DNA of 64,000 nucleotides from Pelagibacteraceae bacterium. GTDB lineage: Bacteria; Pseudomonadota; Alphaproteobacteria; Pelagibacterales; Pelagibacteraceae. Every line of letters starts with the position of its first letter. The stretch's first letter is position 1. The DNA is taken from contig JALEGD010000001.1 in NCBI GenBank assembly GCA_022763425.1, positions 944,572-1,008,571 of the forward strand, read 5' to 3'. A program made the position numbers and the translations under genes. Under the pieces are notes generated by a model that searched no databases, had not been told where the DNA came from, and saw only the letters and a list, made by a program, of their open reading frames with translations. This document shows positions 19,303-28,365 of the stretch, one piece after another.

Positions 19303-19853
19303 TTTAAAAATTGTTTTGCTTTGTTTAATTGGTTTGATTTAATATAAAAATCATAAATAAGTTTCTTTTTAATCAAATTAAAATATTCTTCATTATTTAT
19401 AAAAAAATTTTGTATTTTTTTTTCATTGATATAGTCAAATTCTACAATTATTCTCTTTATTTCATTAATCTCATTTAACAATTCATTATTATAATTTTTC
19501 TTTTCTTTTAATATTTCTAATGCCTTAATTTTATCACCATTTGCAATATAATATTCTGTCAATTTTAAAATAGATAATAGCTGGACTGTTTCATTGCTCT
19601 CATTTTTCAAATTATTAAGTAATTCTATAGATTTACGCTCATTTGTTGACATTAATGTTTCGGCTTGAATATATCTTGAAATCAGTTGTTCATTTTTTTT
19701 TAAATTGTAAAGATTATAAAATTGAAATATTATTGGAAAAATTAGAATTATAAAAAAAACACATAAAATTTTTAATTTATTATCTTTATAGAATAATTTA
19801 ATTCTATCATTTTTTAAACTATCTTGTATTTGTGTCTCAATATCGTTTTGCAT
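19299..19853 (-). CDS. YfgM-like single-pass membrane protein with TPR-like domain
   Basis: The 184-residue protein has one membrane helix (about 28-46) near the N-terminus and a helical, TPR-like periplasmic part. E. coli YfgM, next to bamB and der, has the same build and works with the SecYEG/PpiD chaperone network. Similarity is judged from topology and position, as the sequence itself is diverged. It abuts the panB stop upstream and overlaps the bamB-like start (ATGA). Confidence 0.6.
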   Translation of the reverse strand: MQNDIETQIQDSLKNDRIKLFYKDNKLKILCVFFIILIFPIIFQFYNLYNLKKNEQLISRYIQAETLMSTNERKSIELLNNLKNESNETVQLLSILKLTEYYIANGDKIKALEILKEKKNYNNELLNEINEIKRIIVEFDYINEKKIQNFFINNEEYFNLIKKKLIYDFYIKSNQLNKAKQFLN

Positions 19854-20621
19854 CTAAATATATATATTTTTAGAAGATGGAAATTTTTTTATTCTCACTT
19901 CATTGGAATATTTTTGAACAGCATTTTTGATTTGGCTTCTCAAATTCATATATTTTTTTACAAATTTGGGCACTTTATCGAATAATCCAAGCATATCTTC
20001 TAAAACTAAAATTTGTCCATCGCAATTCTTTGAAGCTCCTATGCCTATAATAGGAATTTTACTTTCTTTTATGACTTTATTGGCAACATTTAAATTTACA
20101 GCTTCAAGAACTATTGAAAATGCACCTACCATTTCTATAGATTTTAAGTCATCAATAATTATCTTTATCTCTTTGTTGTTTTTGCCTTTAACTTTGTAAT
20201 CTTTTTTTCTCTTTACACTTTGCGGAAGCAAACCAATATGACCCATTACATTAATTTTATTATCTACCAAATTCTTTATAATATCTTGGATTTCAGTACC
20301 GCCTTCTAATTTTACTGCATCACATTTAGTTTCTTTGATTATTTTTTTTGCATTTTTAAGTGCCTGTTTTTTCGTAATGTAAGAGCCGTACGGCATATCA
20401 ACTACCATTATAGATTTTTTTATTCCTTGCCTTACTGATTTACCATGCTTAATCATATCTTGAATTGTAATGGATCTAGTAGAGGGATATCCGTAATACG
20501 CCATACTTAAAGAGTCCCCCACTAATATTAAGTCACAATATTCATCTATTAATTCTGCGTAAAATTTATTATATGCAGTAAGACAAACAATTGGTTTTTT
20601 TTTAAAAACAATTTTTTTCAT
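19854..20621 (-). CDS. panB: 3-methyl-2-oxobutanoate hydroxymethyltransferase PanB
   Basis: Makes ketopantoate from 2-oxoisovalerate and methylene-THF in pantothenate/CoA synthesis. Motifs: LTAYNKF near the start, VGDSLSM (metal-binding Asp), DMPYGSY, VKLEGG, and GHIGLLPQS. A GTG at 20633 is in frame, but the ATG at 20621, two bases after the guaA stop, fits family N-termini better and was chosen. It is part of the guaB-to-der chain. Confidence 0.92.
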   Translation of the reverse strand: MKKIVFKKKPIVCLTAYNKFYAELIDEYCDLILVGDSLSMAYYGYPSTRSITIQDMIKHGKSVRQGIKKSIMVVDMPYGSYITKKQALKNAKKIIKETKCDAVKLEGGTEIQDIIKNLVDNKINVMGHIGLLPQSVKRKKDYKVKGKNNKEIKIIIDDLKSIEMVGAFSIVLEAVNLNVANKVIKESKIPIIGIGASKNCDGQILVLEDMLGLFDKVPKFVKKYMNLRSQIKNAVQKYSNEVRIKKFPSSKNIYI

Positions 20622-20623
20622 AG

Positions 20624-22189
20624 TTATTCCCACTCGATTGTTCCTGGGGGTTTTGATGTAATATCGTATACAACTCGATTTATTCCTCTTACTTCATTAA
20701 CAATTTTATTTGAAATTTCTGAAAGATCTTTATTTTTAAAATTATAATAATTTGCAGTCATACCATCCTGAGATGTGACAGCTCGTAAAGCGCAAATATA
20801 ATCAAAGGTTCTAGTATCACCCATTACCCCTACTGTTTTAATCGGAATTAATACTGCAAAAGCTTGCCAAATATTATCATAAATTTTTCTTTTTTTTAGT
20901 TCTTCAATGAAAATTTTATCTGCTTTCTTTAAGATATTAATTTTATACTCACTTATTTTTCCTGGAATTCTTATGGCTAATCCAGGTCCTGGAAAAGGAT
21001 GTCTATTAATCAAGAATTTATTTACCTTTAAAGATTTACCAATTTTTCTGACTTCATCTTTAAACATTTCATTAAATGGTTCAATCAATCTTAACTTCAT
21101 TTTTTTAGGTAATCCTCCTACATTATGATGGGATTTTATTATTGATGTTGGACTACCAGAAAAACTCTTACTCTCAATCAAGTCAGGGTAAAGTGTTCCT
21201 TGTGCTAAATACTTAATATTTCTATTTTTTTTTGTAAAATTTTCAAAGATTTTAATAAATGTATTTCCAATAATTTTTCTTTTTTTTTCGGGATCATGAA
21301 TATTTTTTAAATTATTTAAAAAAACTTTTTTAGCATTTATTTTATAAAAAATTTTCCTAAATTTTTTACTAAAAATCCTGCTTATCTCCTCTGTTTCTCC
21401 CAAGCGCATTAGTCCAGTGTCGACATAAACACATATAAGGTTTTTTTTTACTGCTTTAAACAGAAGATGAGCAAGTACACTGCTATCTACTCCACCAGAT
21501 AAAGCACATAAAATTTTCTCGTTTTTTTTTATCGATGATTTTATAGACTTAATCATTTTTGAGATTTTATATTTATCAGTCCATTCTTTTTTTACTTTAC
21601 AAATATTAAATAAAAAATTTGAGAAAATAATTTTACCGTTTTTTGTATGAAAAACCTCAGGATGAAATTGAGTAGAATATATTTTCTTCAAATTATGTTC
21701 TAAGATTGCAAATTTTGAATTTAAACTACTCGCTACTACATTAAAGTTCTTTGGTTTGCTTTGCACTGAATCAGAGTGACTCATCCAAACTATATTTTTT
21801 TTATTTTTAAAAAAACCAGATGTTAATTTAGATTTTTTTATCTCAATTAATTCAGCACTGCCAAATTCCTTTTTTTTTGAATATTTTGTTTTTCCTCCAA
21901 ATAAATTTGAAATTAATTGATGGCCATAACATATTCCTAGCACTGGAATATCGGAATTTATTAATTTTTTATTAATTGTTGGAGCAGATTTGTGTAATGT
22001 TGATTTGGGACCTCCAGATAAAACAATTCCTTTTACTGTGTTATCAATGAGTTTATTTTTATTAAATAATTTATAATTAATTAATTCACAATAAACCCCG
22101 AGCTCCCTTATTTGTCTAGCTATTAGTTGTGTAACCTGAGACCCAAAATCAACTATTATTATTCTTTGAACATTATTTTTGCTCATCAA
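20624..22189 (-). CDS. guaA: GMP synthase (glutamine-hydrolysing)
   Basis: Converts XMP to GMP. The N-terminal class I glutamine amidotransferase has GICYGHQ with the nucleophile cysteine near residue 86 and its histidine in STQFHPEVFH. The ATP-pyrophosphatase domain carries the P-loop ALSGGVDSSV near residue 230, and the dimerisation domain ends with the conserved SKPPGTIEWE. The 521 residues are normal. It shares a transcript with guaB, separated only by a TPR-protein gene, and overlaps that gene's stop by four bases. Confidence 0.96.
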   Translation of the reverse strand: MMSKNNVQRIIIVDFGSQVTQLIARQIRELGVYCELINYKLFNKNKLIDNTVKGIVLSGGPKSTLHKSAPTINKKLINSDIPVLGICYGHQLISNLFGGKTKYSKKKEFGSAELIEIKKSKLTSGFFKNKKNIVWMSHSDSVQSKPKNFNVVASSLNSKFAILEHNLKKIYSTQFHPEVFHTKNGKIIFSNFLFNICKVKKEWTDKYKISKMIKSIKSSIKKNEKILCALSGGVDSSVLAHLLFKAVKKNLICVYVDTGLMRLGETEEISRIFSKKFRKIFYKINAKKVFLNNLKNIHDPEKKRKIIGNTFIKIFENFTKKNRNIKYLAQGTLYPDLIESKSFSGSPTSIIKSHHNVGGLPKKMKLRLIEPFNEMFKDEVRKIGKSLKVNKFLINRHPFPGPGLAIRIPGKISEYKINILKKADKIFIEELKKRKIYDNIWQAFAVLIPIKTVGVMGDTRTFDYICALRAVTSQDGMTANYYNFKNKDLSEISNKIVNEVRGINRVVYDITSKPPGTIEWE

Positions 22190-22614
22190 CTTTTAGATTT
22201 TTTAATTAAATTATTTAATTCATTTTTTTTCGCACATAGTTTTTTGCAAGATTGCTTAAAAGTTTCAAATTTTTTTGTAGCTAAGTCATAATCACCATCA
22301 GTCAATTTTTTTAATACCATCATGTATAAAGCCTCTTCATTTTTCGGTTCTAAAAGCAAAACTGTATTTAAATTTTTTTCATACTTATCATTCTGATTTT
22401 TGATTTTAAAAATCTTTGATAAATATAGATAACCATTAAAATCCTTGGGGTATCTAACTATATATTTCTCAAAATCAATTTGAGCCTCTTCATATTTTTT
22501 TTTTTCAAAATTTTTTTTACCTTGATTCAAAAATTTTGAACTTTCCTCTGATTTAACAGTAACATTACAATTGAAAAAAACTAAAATAATTAAAGCAAAA
22601 ATTTTTTTACTCAT
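22186..22614 (-). CDS. Small exported TPR-type protein between guaB and guaA
   Basis: Unnamed 142-residue protein with an N-terminal signal or anchor (about 4-15, followed by a cysteine in FFNCN) and two to three TPR-like helical repeats (KFLNQGKKNFEKKKYEEAQI and later segments). The longer frame opens at 22722 inside guaB, but the ATG at 22614 overlaps the guaB stop by 8 bases (ATGAGTAA) and puts the hydrophobic stretch at the N-terminus, so it is preferred. The lipobox is imperfect. Probable periplasmic protein-interaction module; its role is unknown and its place between two guanine-synthesis genes gives no clear hint. Confidence 0.7.
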   Translation of the reverse strand: MSKKIFALIILVFFNCNVTVKSEESSKFLNQGKKNFEKKKYEEAQIDFEKYIVRYPKDFNGYLYLSKIFKIKNQNDKYEKNLNTVLLLEPKNEEALYMMVLKKLTDGDYDLATKKFETFKQSCKKLCAKKNELNNLIKKSKS

Positions 22615-24067
22615 TAGTAGGATAATTTGGAGACTGTTTGGTAATTTGAACATCATGAACATGTCCTTCTTTAATGCCTGAATTTGATATTTCAACAAAT
22701 TTAGCATTTTTTTTAAATTCACTAATATTTTTTGCTCCCAAGTAACCCATTGATGACTTTAAACCTCCAGTTAGTTGATCTATGATATTTTTTACTGGAC
22801 CTCTATAAGGTACACGCCCCTCTATACCTTCTGGAACAAGTTTTAATTGATCTTTAACATCTTGTTGAAAATATCTATCTGCTGAACCTCTTGACATTGC
22901 AGCTATGGAACCCATACCTCGATAAGATTTATATGATCTCCCTTGATAAAAAAATATATCTCCGGGGGTTTCATCTGTACCTGCTAGTAATGATCCTATC
23001 ATAACAGCATCAGCTCCAGCTCCAATAGCTTTAGCAATATCACCTGAATACCTTATTCCACCATCCGCTATTATTTTTACATCTTTAAATTTTTTCAAAG
23101 CTTTTTTAACGTTTAAAATCGCAGAAAATTGCGGGAACCCAATACCTGCCACAACTCTAGTTGTGCAAATTGAGCCTGGTCCAATTCCAACTTTTACAGC
23201 ATCAACTCTTAATTTTGCAAGATCAATCGCGGCTTCCTCTGTTGCAATGTTTCCAGCAATTAAAGTAATTTTCTTATTTAAATTCCTTATTTTTTTAACA
23301 ACCTCTAATACTGCTTTGCTGTGACCATGTGCAGTATCAACAACTAAAAAATCACAATTTGCAGCGATTAGAGATTTAGCTCTTTTAAATCCATCATCAC
23401 CAACTCCAACAGCTGCTCCCACTATTAATGATTTTTTTTTGTCTTTAGAAGCTAAAGGAAATTTTTCTGATTTCTCAATATCTTTTACTGTTATCAAACC
23501 TAAACATTGATTTTGATTATTAGTAACAATTAATTTTTCTATCCTATGTTTATGCAATAATTTTTTTGCTTCATTGTTTGAATACCCTTGATTAATAGTA
23601 ATTACATTTTTTGTCATAAGATCTTTAACTTTAGCTTTATCATTTCTGCTAAATCTGAGATCTCTATTAGTGATTATACCAAGAATTTTATTATGATTAT
23701 TAACCACAGGTATACCCGAAATATGTTTTTCTTTAATTATTAATTTTACTTCTGCAATATAATTATCTGGACCAATAGTAATTGGATTAATAACCATTCC
23801 TGACTCATATTTTTTAACTTTCAACACCTCCTCGACTTGTTGATCTATAGACATATTTTTGTGCAAACATGTGGCACCTCCCAATTGAGCCATTGCAATA
23901 GCAATTTTCGACTCTGAAACTGTGTCCATGGCTGCTGATAGAATTGGCACCTCTAGTTTTATAGTTTTCGATAAATTTGTTGCTGTGCTACAACTACTTG
24001 GTTGAACGCTACTTTTCTGCGGAATTAAGAGGACATCATCAAATGTATAGGCTTTGGATATTTCCAT
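22607..24067 (-). CDS. guaB: IMP dehydrogenase
   Basis: Oxidises IMP to XMP, the first step toward GMP. The TIM barrel is interrupted by a CBS-domain pair (about 95-205). The catalytic loop GIGPGSICTTRVVAG holds the active cysteine near residue 303, and the flap motif GSADRYFQ is present. The 486 residues are normal. It heads the seven-gene minus-strand chain ending with der. A candidate promoter lies just upstream (TTGACA 24096-24101) so close that the message would be nearly leaderless. Confidence 0.96.
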   Translation of the reverse strand: MEISKAYTFDDVLLIPQKSSVQPSSCSTATNLSKTIKLEVPILSAAMDTVSESKIAIAMAQLGGATCLHKNMSIDQQVEEVLKVKKYESGMVINPITIGPDNYIAEVKLIIKEKHISGIPVVNNHNKILGIITNRDLRFSRNDKAKVKDLMTKNVITINQGYSNNEAKKLLHKHRIEKLIVTNNQNQCLGLITVKDIEKSEKFPLASKDKKKSLIVGAAVGVGDDGFKRAKSLIAANCDFLVVDTAHGHSKAVLEVVKKIRNLNKKITLIAGNIATEEAAIDLAKLRVDAVKVGIGPGSICTTRVVAGIGFPQFSAILNVKKALKKFKDVKIIADGGIRYSGDIAKAIGAGADAVMIGSLLAGTDETPGDIFFYQGRSYKSYRGMGSIAAMSRGSADRYFQQDVKDQLKLVPEGIEGRVPYRGPVKNIIDQLTGGLKSSMGYLGAKNISEFKKNAKFVEISNSGIKEGHVHDVQITKQSPNYPTNE

Positions 24068-24074
24068 ATATGTA

Positions 24075-24101
24075 ATTATGATATTTGAATTTTTTTGTCA
24101 A
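24075..24101 (-). promoter_or_regulatory. Candidate guaB promoter
   Basis: On the minus strand a perfect TTGACA (24101-24096) is followed after 15 bases by CATAAT (24080-24075). The predicted start point would be at or within a few bases of the guaB ATG at 24067, and no Shine-Dalgarno is visible, so a leaderless or very short leader is implied. The 15-base spacer is shorter than ideal. Confidence 0.4.
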
Positions 24102-24115
24102 ATACTTACTTCTTA

Positions 24116-24733
24116 CTATTTTTGAGCGAAAACATACATTTCTTTTGAGTCTTTTCTGCTAGATCTAGGTTTTATAATTTTATTTTTTCGAAAATATTTT
24201 CGAGAAAATTCAATTATTTCTTTATCTAGTTCTCCATTAAAATATTTAGCAAGGACATATCCGCTATTCACGAGATTATTGCTAGCAAAATCAAGAACAT
24301 CTAAACAGATAGAATTTGTTTTAAATGAGTCTAATTTTTTATTACCTGTAGTGTTTGAGGCAATATCAGATAATATAATATCAATTTCTTCAAATTCTTG
24401 GAGAATTTTTTTTTTTATATCTTCATTTGTAAAATCTCCTAAGATAAATTTTACATTAGGTAATTTATTTATTTCTAGAATATCAATAGCTAGTAAATTT
24501 TTAAAACCTTGTTTTGATAAATATTGTGACCAACTACCAGGTGCAGCTCCAAGATCTATTATGTTTTTATTTTTATTTAAAAAACTTAATTTATTATTTA
24601 TCTCCTCTAACTTGAATATTGCCCTTGATCTATAACCTAATTTTTTTGCTTTATTGACAAGATCATCATTGTAGTGCCTTTGTATCCACCTTTTTGAACT
24701 ACCGCTAAGATTTTTTTTTTTAAATTTAATCAA
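24116..24733 (-). CDS. rlmE: 23S rRNA 2'-O-methyltransferase RlmE (FtsJ/RrmJ)
   Basis: Methylates the 2'-OH of a uridine in the 23S rRNA A-loop. The 205 residues have SAM motif DLGAAPGSWSQYL and the K-D-K-E catalytic set (Lys in YRSRAIFKLEE, Asp in LSDIASNTTG, Lys in AKYFNG, Glu in RKDSKEMYVFA). It overlaps the upstream glycosyltransferase gene by 8 bases and is the last gene of the psd-pssA group. Confidence 0.93.
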   Translation of the reverse strand: MIKFKKKNLSGSSKRWIQRHYNDDLVNKAKKLGYRSRAIFKLEEINNKLSFLNKNKNIIDLGAAPGSWSQYLSKQGFKNLLAIDILEINKLPNVKFILGDFTNEDIKKKILQEFEEIDIILSDIASNTTGNKKLDSFKTNSICLDVLDFASNNLVNSGYVLAKYFNGELDKEIIEFSRKYFRKNKIIKPRSSRKDSKEMYVFAQK

Positions 24734-25649
24734 TGCTATATCGTAAAGATTTGTAAATTTTTTTTCCTGACAATGTAGAAATTTTGATTTTAAGATTTTT
24801 ATTGTATCTCATATCTTTTTTCCCAACAAAAAAACCTCCAGCTAAATGCATGATTCCGATTTCATTATTGGGAAAATATTGTTCCACAAAACAATTTTTA
24901 TTTTCATCCCATAAAGTATTTTTTAAATTCGGGATCCAGTTACAAAAATGAGGTAATAACTCAGTTTTTAAATTCTCATGATAAATACAAATATTCATTG
25001 TTAACTGCTCAGAAGCAAAGAAACGTCCTCTTAATGCAGCTAACTTATAATGCCTTTGCCAAACATCCCAAAAACTACTATTTGAGTTTAAAGCAAAAAC
25101 ACCACAATTAACATGAGGTTTTAAAGCTAATTTTCTAGATATATTTAGGCCATAACCTGAAGATAAAGCGTGTTTAAAATTTTGACTTTTCATCATACCA
25201 ATTGACCTAAAAAACCATTTAAAGTTCAAAACTTTTTCATTATGACGGTCAGCTGTAGCAACGGCAGCAAATTTATCATTTGAAGATGCTTCTATTAAAT
25301 ATTCAATTGCTTTCCACGAGTTGAGCCATGCATCAGAATCAATCCAGATAAATTTATCAAATTCAGGAAATGTCTCTCTTAAATAAAGTCTTGAGACTAA
25401 GCCTGCAAAATAAGGTTTTTTTTCGTATTTTTCAAAACCGATAAGATCGTGCTTTAAATTTCTTATTGAAAAAACTTTATTTTTTATTTTTTCTTTTTGC
25501 TCACTGGTTAAGCCGCCATCAATTACACAAATACTTAAATATTTGCTATCCTCGAACCTTAATATCGATTCTATTAATTCTTCCAGTAATTCAAAATAAT
25601 TATGATCTGCGCAAGTTACTATTGCTGTTTTTTGATTATATAATTTCAT
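24726..25649 (-). CDS. Glycosyltransferase (GT-A fold, GT8-like)
   Basis: The 307-residue soluble protein has a nucleotide-sugar transferase look: N-terminal TAIVTCADHNYFELLEEL, a DxD-type metal site in FIWIDSDAWL (about residue 100), a middle NCGVFALNS segment typical of GT8-like enzymes, and a late GIMHLAGG histidine motif. Acceptor and sugar are unknown. It overlaps pssA by 14 bases and rlmE by 8, so it is expressed with phospholipid head-group genes, making a lipid or surface glycan target plausible. Confidence 0.65.
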   Translation of the reverse strand: MKLYNQKTAIVTCADHNYFELLEELIESILRFEDSKYLSICVIDGGLTSEQKEKIKNKVFSIRNLKHDLIGFEKYEKKPYFAGLVSRLYLRETFPEFDKFIWIDSDAWLNSWKAIEYLIEASSNDKFAAVATADRHNEKVLNFKWFFRSIGMMKSQNFKHALSSGYGLNISRKLALKPHVNCGVFALNSNSSFWDVWQRHYKLAALRGRFFASEQLTMNICIYHENLKTELLPHFCNWIPNLKNTLWDENKNCFVEQYFPNNEIGIMHLAGGFFVGKKDMRYNKNLKIKISTLSGKKIYKSLRYSID

Positions 25650-26424
25650 CTGAAATCAAACTATTGCCCTTTTTGAAACTTTTATCTTTTGTTTTTTTTA
25701 AATTTAAAAAATGAACAAAACTTACGGGAATTGATAACAGATAAATAAATCCTGCAAATGTAAGCGTTTCTAACATTTTATTATATAACAAGCCGAAAAA
25801 TAATACAAAACTTAAAGCTAGTAATACAAATGTACTTTTTGAAATTTTAATTTTTTTGAATGCATAAGTTGGAATTTTGCTAATCATTAAAAAAGATATG
25901 AAAATTATTAAAATTAATACAAACTTACTGTTTATGTATTCATTAATCAAATTGCCAAAATCAGAATAAGTCATAATCATTGGCATCATAATCAATCCTG
26001 CTCCAGCAGGCGCAGGTACTCCTGAGAAAAAATTTATTCGCCAATCATTTTTTCCGTCTTTAATACCTATGTCAATATTGAAACGAGCTAACCTCAAACA
26101 GCAGGCCACAATAAATATTAAAGATCCAATCCATCCATAAAAAGTTAGGTTATTTAAAATCCAAAAATAAATTATTATGCTAGGGCAAACTCCGAAATTA
26201 ACGAAGTCTGTCAACGAGTCTAACTCTGCACCGAATTTAGAAGTCCCATTTATCAACCTCGCTATTCTACCATCCAGAGCATCTAGAATTGCAGCTAAAA
26301 CAATAAAAGTGATTGATTTTTCGAAATTTCCCTCGAAGGCCAATTTAAGCGAATTTAATCCTAGACATAAACCTAAAATAGTAATTAAGTTTGGTAATGC
26401 TATTTTGAAGTCAATTTTTTGCAT
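25636..26424 (-). CDS. pssA: CDP-diacylglycerol-serine O-phosphatidyltransferase PssA
   Basis: Integral membrane enzyme forming phosphatidylserine. The CDP-alcohol phosphotransferase signature D-x2-D-G-x2-A-R-x8-G-x3-D-x3-D is seen as DALDGRIAR followed by GAELDSLTD (about residues 47-70), with about seven membrane helices around it. The 262 residues match the PssA type II family. Its ATG directly follows the psd stop (TAAATG), giving a complete PE pathway in two adjacent genes. Confidence 0.93.
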   Translation of the reverse strand: MQKIDFKIALPNLITILGLCLGLNSLKLAFEGNFEKSITFIVLAAILDALDGRIARLINGTSKFGAELDSLTDFVNFGVCPSIIIYFWILNNLTFYGWIGSLIFIVACCLRLARFNIDIGIKDGKNDWRINFFSGVPAPAGAGLIMMPMIMTYSDFGNLINEYINSKFVLILIIFISFLMISKIPTYAFKKIKISKSTFVLLALSFVLFFGLLYNKMLETLTFAGFIYLLSIPVSFVHFLNLKKTKDKSFKKGNSLISDEII

Positions 26425-27099
26425 TTAAGCTTTAACAGACAATATTTTTCTGCCTGCTATTAATGTTTCACCGCCAACTACTGTTTGCCCTTTTTTAACT
26501 AAAATTCTAAACTGATCTGAAAAAAACATATCAACTCTACTACCAAATTTAATAATACCAAAACTTTGTCCTTGTTTATATTCGTCATTACTATTGCAAT
26601 AAGAAACTATCCTTCTGGCAACTAAACCTGCTATTTGTGTAAGTATAATACTGTCATTATTGGATGAAGTAATTTTGATTAGGTTTCTTTCGTTCTTTAG
26701 GCTGGCATCATCAAGTGAAGCATTCAAGTACTGACCAGGCTTGTAAAATACTTCATCTACTTTGCAATCAATTGGAAATCTATTTACATGACAATTAAAA
26801 ACATTCATAAATATACTTACTTTTGTAAATCTTTCATTTTCTAAAGAAAATTCTATTGGACCGTTCACACCTTCCTCGATCTGACATATCATTCCATCAG
26901 CTGAAGCTAATAAAAAATTATTATCTTGAATTGGAAATCTTTCAGGATCTCGAAAAAAATAAAATACCCAAATTGATATTATAATTCCAATCAAACCTAA
27001 AAACTTTGAAAACAATAAAAATATAAATGTAATTACTAAACTTATTGTTAAAAATTTTTGTCCTTCTTTGTGTAATTTTGGTAATAAAATATCTAACAT
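26425..27099 (-). CDS. psd: Phosphatidylserine decarboxylase
   Basis: Converts phosphatidylserine to phosphatidylethanolamine. It is the short (224-residue) form with two N-terminal membrane helices, the conserved FMNVFNCHVNR region, and the self-cleavage site FGSRVDMFF (Gly-Ser) about 35 residues before the end, which generates the pyruvoyl prosthetic group. It is the first gene of the psd-pssA-GT-rlmE group and is divergent from icd across 51 bp. Confidence 0.93.
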   Translation of the reverse strand: MLDILLPKLHKEGQKFLTISLVITFIFLLFSKFLGLIGIIISIWVFYFFRDPERFPIQDNNFLLASADGMICQIEEGVNGPIEFSLENERFTKVSIFMNVFNCHVNRFPIDCKVDEVFYKPGQYLNASLDDASLKNERNLIKITSSNNDSIILTQIAGLVARRIVSYCNSNDEYKQGQSFGIIKFGSRVDMFFSDQFRILVKKGQTVVGGETLIAGRKILSVKA

Positions 27100-27104
27100 T
27101 ATGA

Positions 27105-27132
27105 TTGATTGATTTTTTAATTTATATATAAG
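27105..27132 (+). promoter_or_regulatory. Candidate icd promoter
   Basis: TTGATT (27105-27110), a 16-base spacer and TATAAG (27127-27132) make a sigma-70-like promoter, with a start point expected near 27139 and a leader of about 12 bases. No Shine-Dalgarno is visible before the icd ATG. Confidence 0.4.
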
Positions 27133-27150
27133 CCACTTTTTATTAACAAA

Positions 27151-28365
27151 ATGGCAAAAATCAAAGTTAAAAATCCTGTAGTTGAATTAGATGGAGACGA
27201 AATGACTAGAATAATATGGTCATTTATTAAGGAAAAATTAATTCTACCATATCTAGATATAGATTTAAAATATTTTGATCTGGGAATGGAAAGCAGAGAT
27301 AAAACAGACGATCAAATTACAGTTGACTGCGCTAAAGCAATACAAAAGTATAATGTGGGTGTAAAATGTGCAACTATTACTCCAGATGAAGATAGAGTTG
27401 AAGAATTCAAGTTAAAAAAAATGTGGAAGTCTCCAAATGGTACGATCAGAAATATTTTAGGTGGTACAATTTTTAGAGAGCCAATTATTTGTAAAAATGT
27501 TCCAAGATTAGTCCCACATTGGACAAGTCCAATTGTAATAGGAAGACATGCATTTGGTGATCAATACAGAGCAACAGATTTTAAAGTACCTGGAAAGGGA
27601 AAATTAATCGTAAAATGGGAATCAGAAGATGGCTCTCAAAATATTGAACATGAAGTATTCAACTTCCCTTCATCTGGAATAGCACTTTCAATGTATAACC
27701 TTGATGACTCAATTAGGGATTTTGCAAGAGCTTCGATGAATTACGGACTACAAAGAAAATGGCCTGTTTATATGTCGACAAAAAATACAATTTTAAAAGC
27801 TTATGATGGAAGGTTCAGGGATATATTTCAAGAAATATTTGACAAAGAATTTAAATCAGAATTTGAAAAAAATAATTTAACTTACGAACATAGATTAATA
27901 GATGACATGGTTGCATGTGCATTAAAATGGTCAGGAAAATTTGTTTGGGCGTGTAAAAATTATGATGGTGATGTTCAATGTGATACTGTTGCTCAAGGTT
28001 ATGGTTCTTTAGGATTAATGACTAGTGTTCTAATGACACCAGATGGCAAAACAGTAGAGTCAGAAGCTGCTCATGGAACAGTAACACGTCACTACAGACA
28101 GCATCAACAAGGTAAAGAAACTTCAACTAACCCAATTGCATCTATTTTTGCCTGGACAAGAGGTTTATTGCATAGAGGCAAATTAGATGGAAATGAAGAA
28201 TTAACTAAATTTGCAAATGCACTTGAAGAAGTTTGTATAGAGACTGTAGAAAACGGGGAGATGACAAAAGATCTTGCAATCTTAATAGACAAAAATTCAA
28301 AGTTTTTAACTACAAATCAATTTCTTGAAGCGTTAGATAAAAACCTTCAAAAAAAGTTAAATTAG
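27151..28365 (+). CDS. icd: NADP-dependent isocitrate dehydrogenase (homodimeric, eukaryote-like type)
   Basis: Decarboxylates isocitrate to 2-oxoglutarate in the TCA cycle. The 404 residues carry the substrate motif SPNGTIRN, the metal and catalytic segments ([28 protein letters not shown]), and the NADP-binding [16 protein letters not shown]. It is the type shared with alphaproteobacteria and mitochondria rather than the E. coli type. It is a single-gene unit: divergent from psd, and its stop overlaps the alaS stop by four bases (TTAG). Confidence 0.95.
   Translation: MAKIKVKNPVVELDGDEMTRIIWSFIKEKLILPYLDIDLKYFDLGMESRDKTDDQITVDCAKAIQKYNVGVKCATITPDEDRVEEFKLKKMWKSPNGTIRNILGGTIFREPIICKNVPRLVPHWTSPIVIGRHAFGDQYRATDFKVPGKGKLIVKWESEDGSQNIEHEVFNFPSSGIALSMYNLDDSIRDFARASMNYGLQRKWPVYMSTKNTILKAYDGRFRDIFQEIFDKEFKSEFEKNNLTYEHRLIDDMVACALKWSGKFVWACKNYDGDVQCDTVAQGYGSLGLMTSVLMTPDGKTVESEAAHGTVTRHYRQHQQGKETSTNPIASIFAWTRGLLHRGKLDGNEELTKFANALEEVCIETVENGEMTKDLAILIDKNSKFLTTNQFLEALDKNLQKKLN

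Noticed and set aside
24279-24635. 118-residue plus-strand ORF opposite rlmE
   Set aside because: It is antisense to the conserved RlmE catalytic domain and shows no family features; shadow of AT-rich coding.
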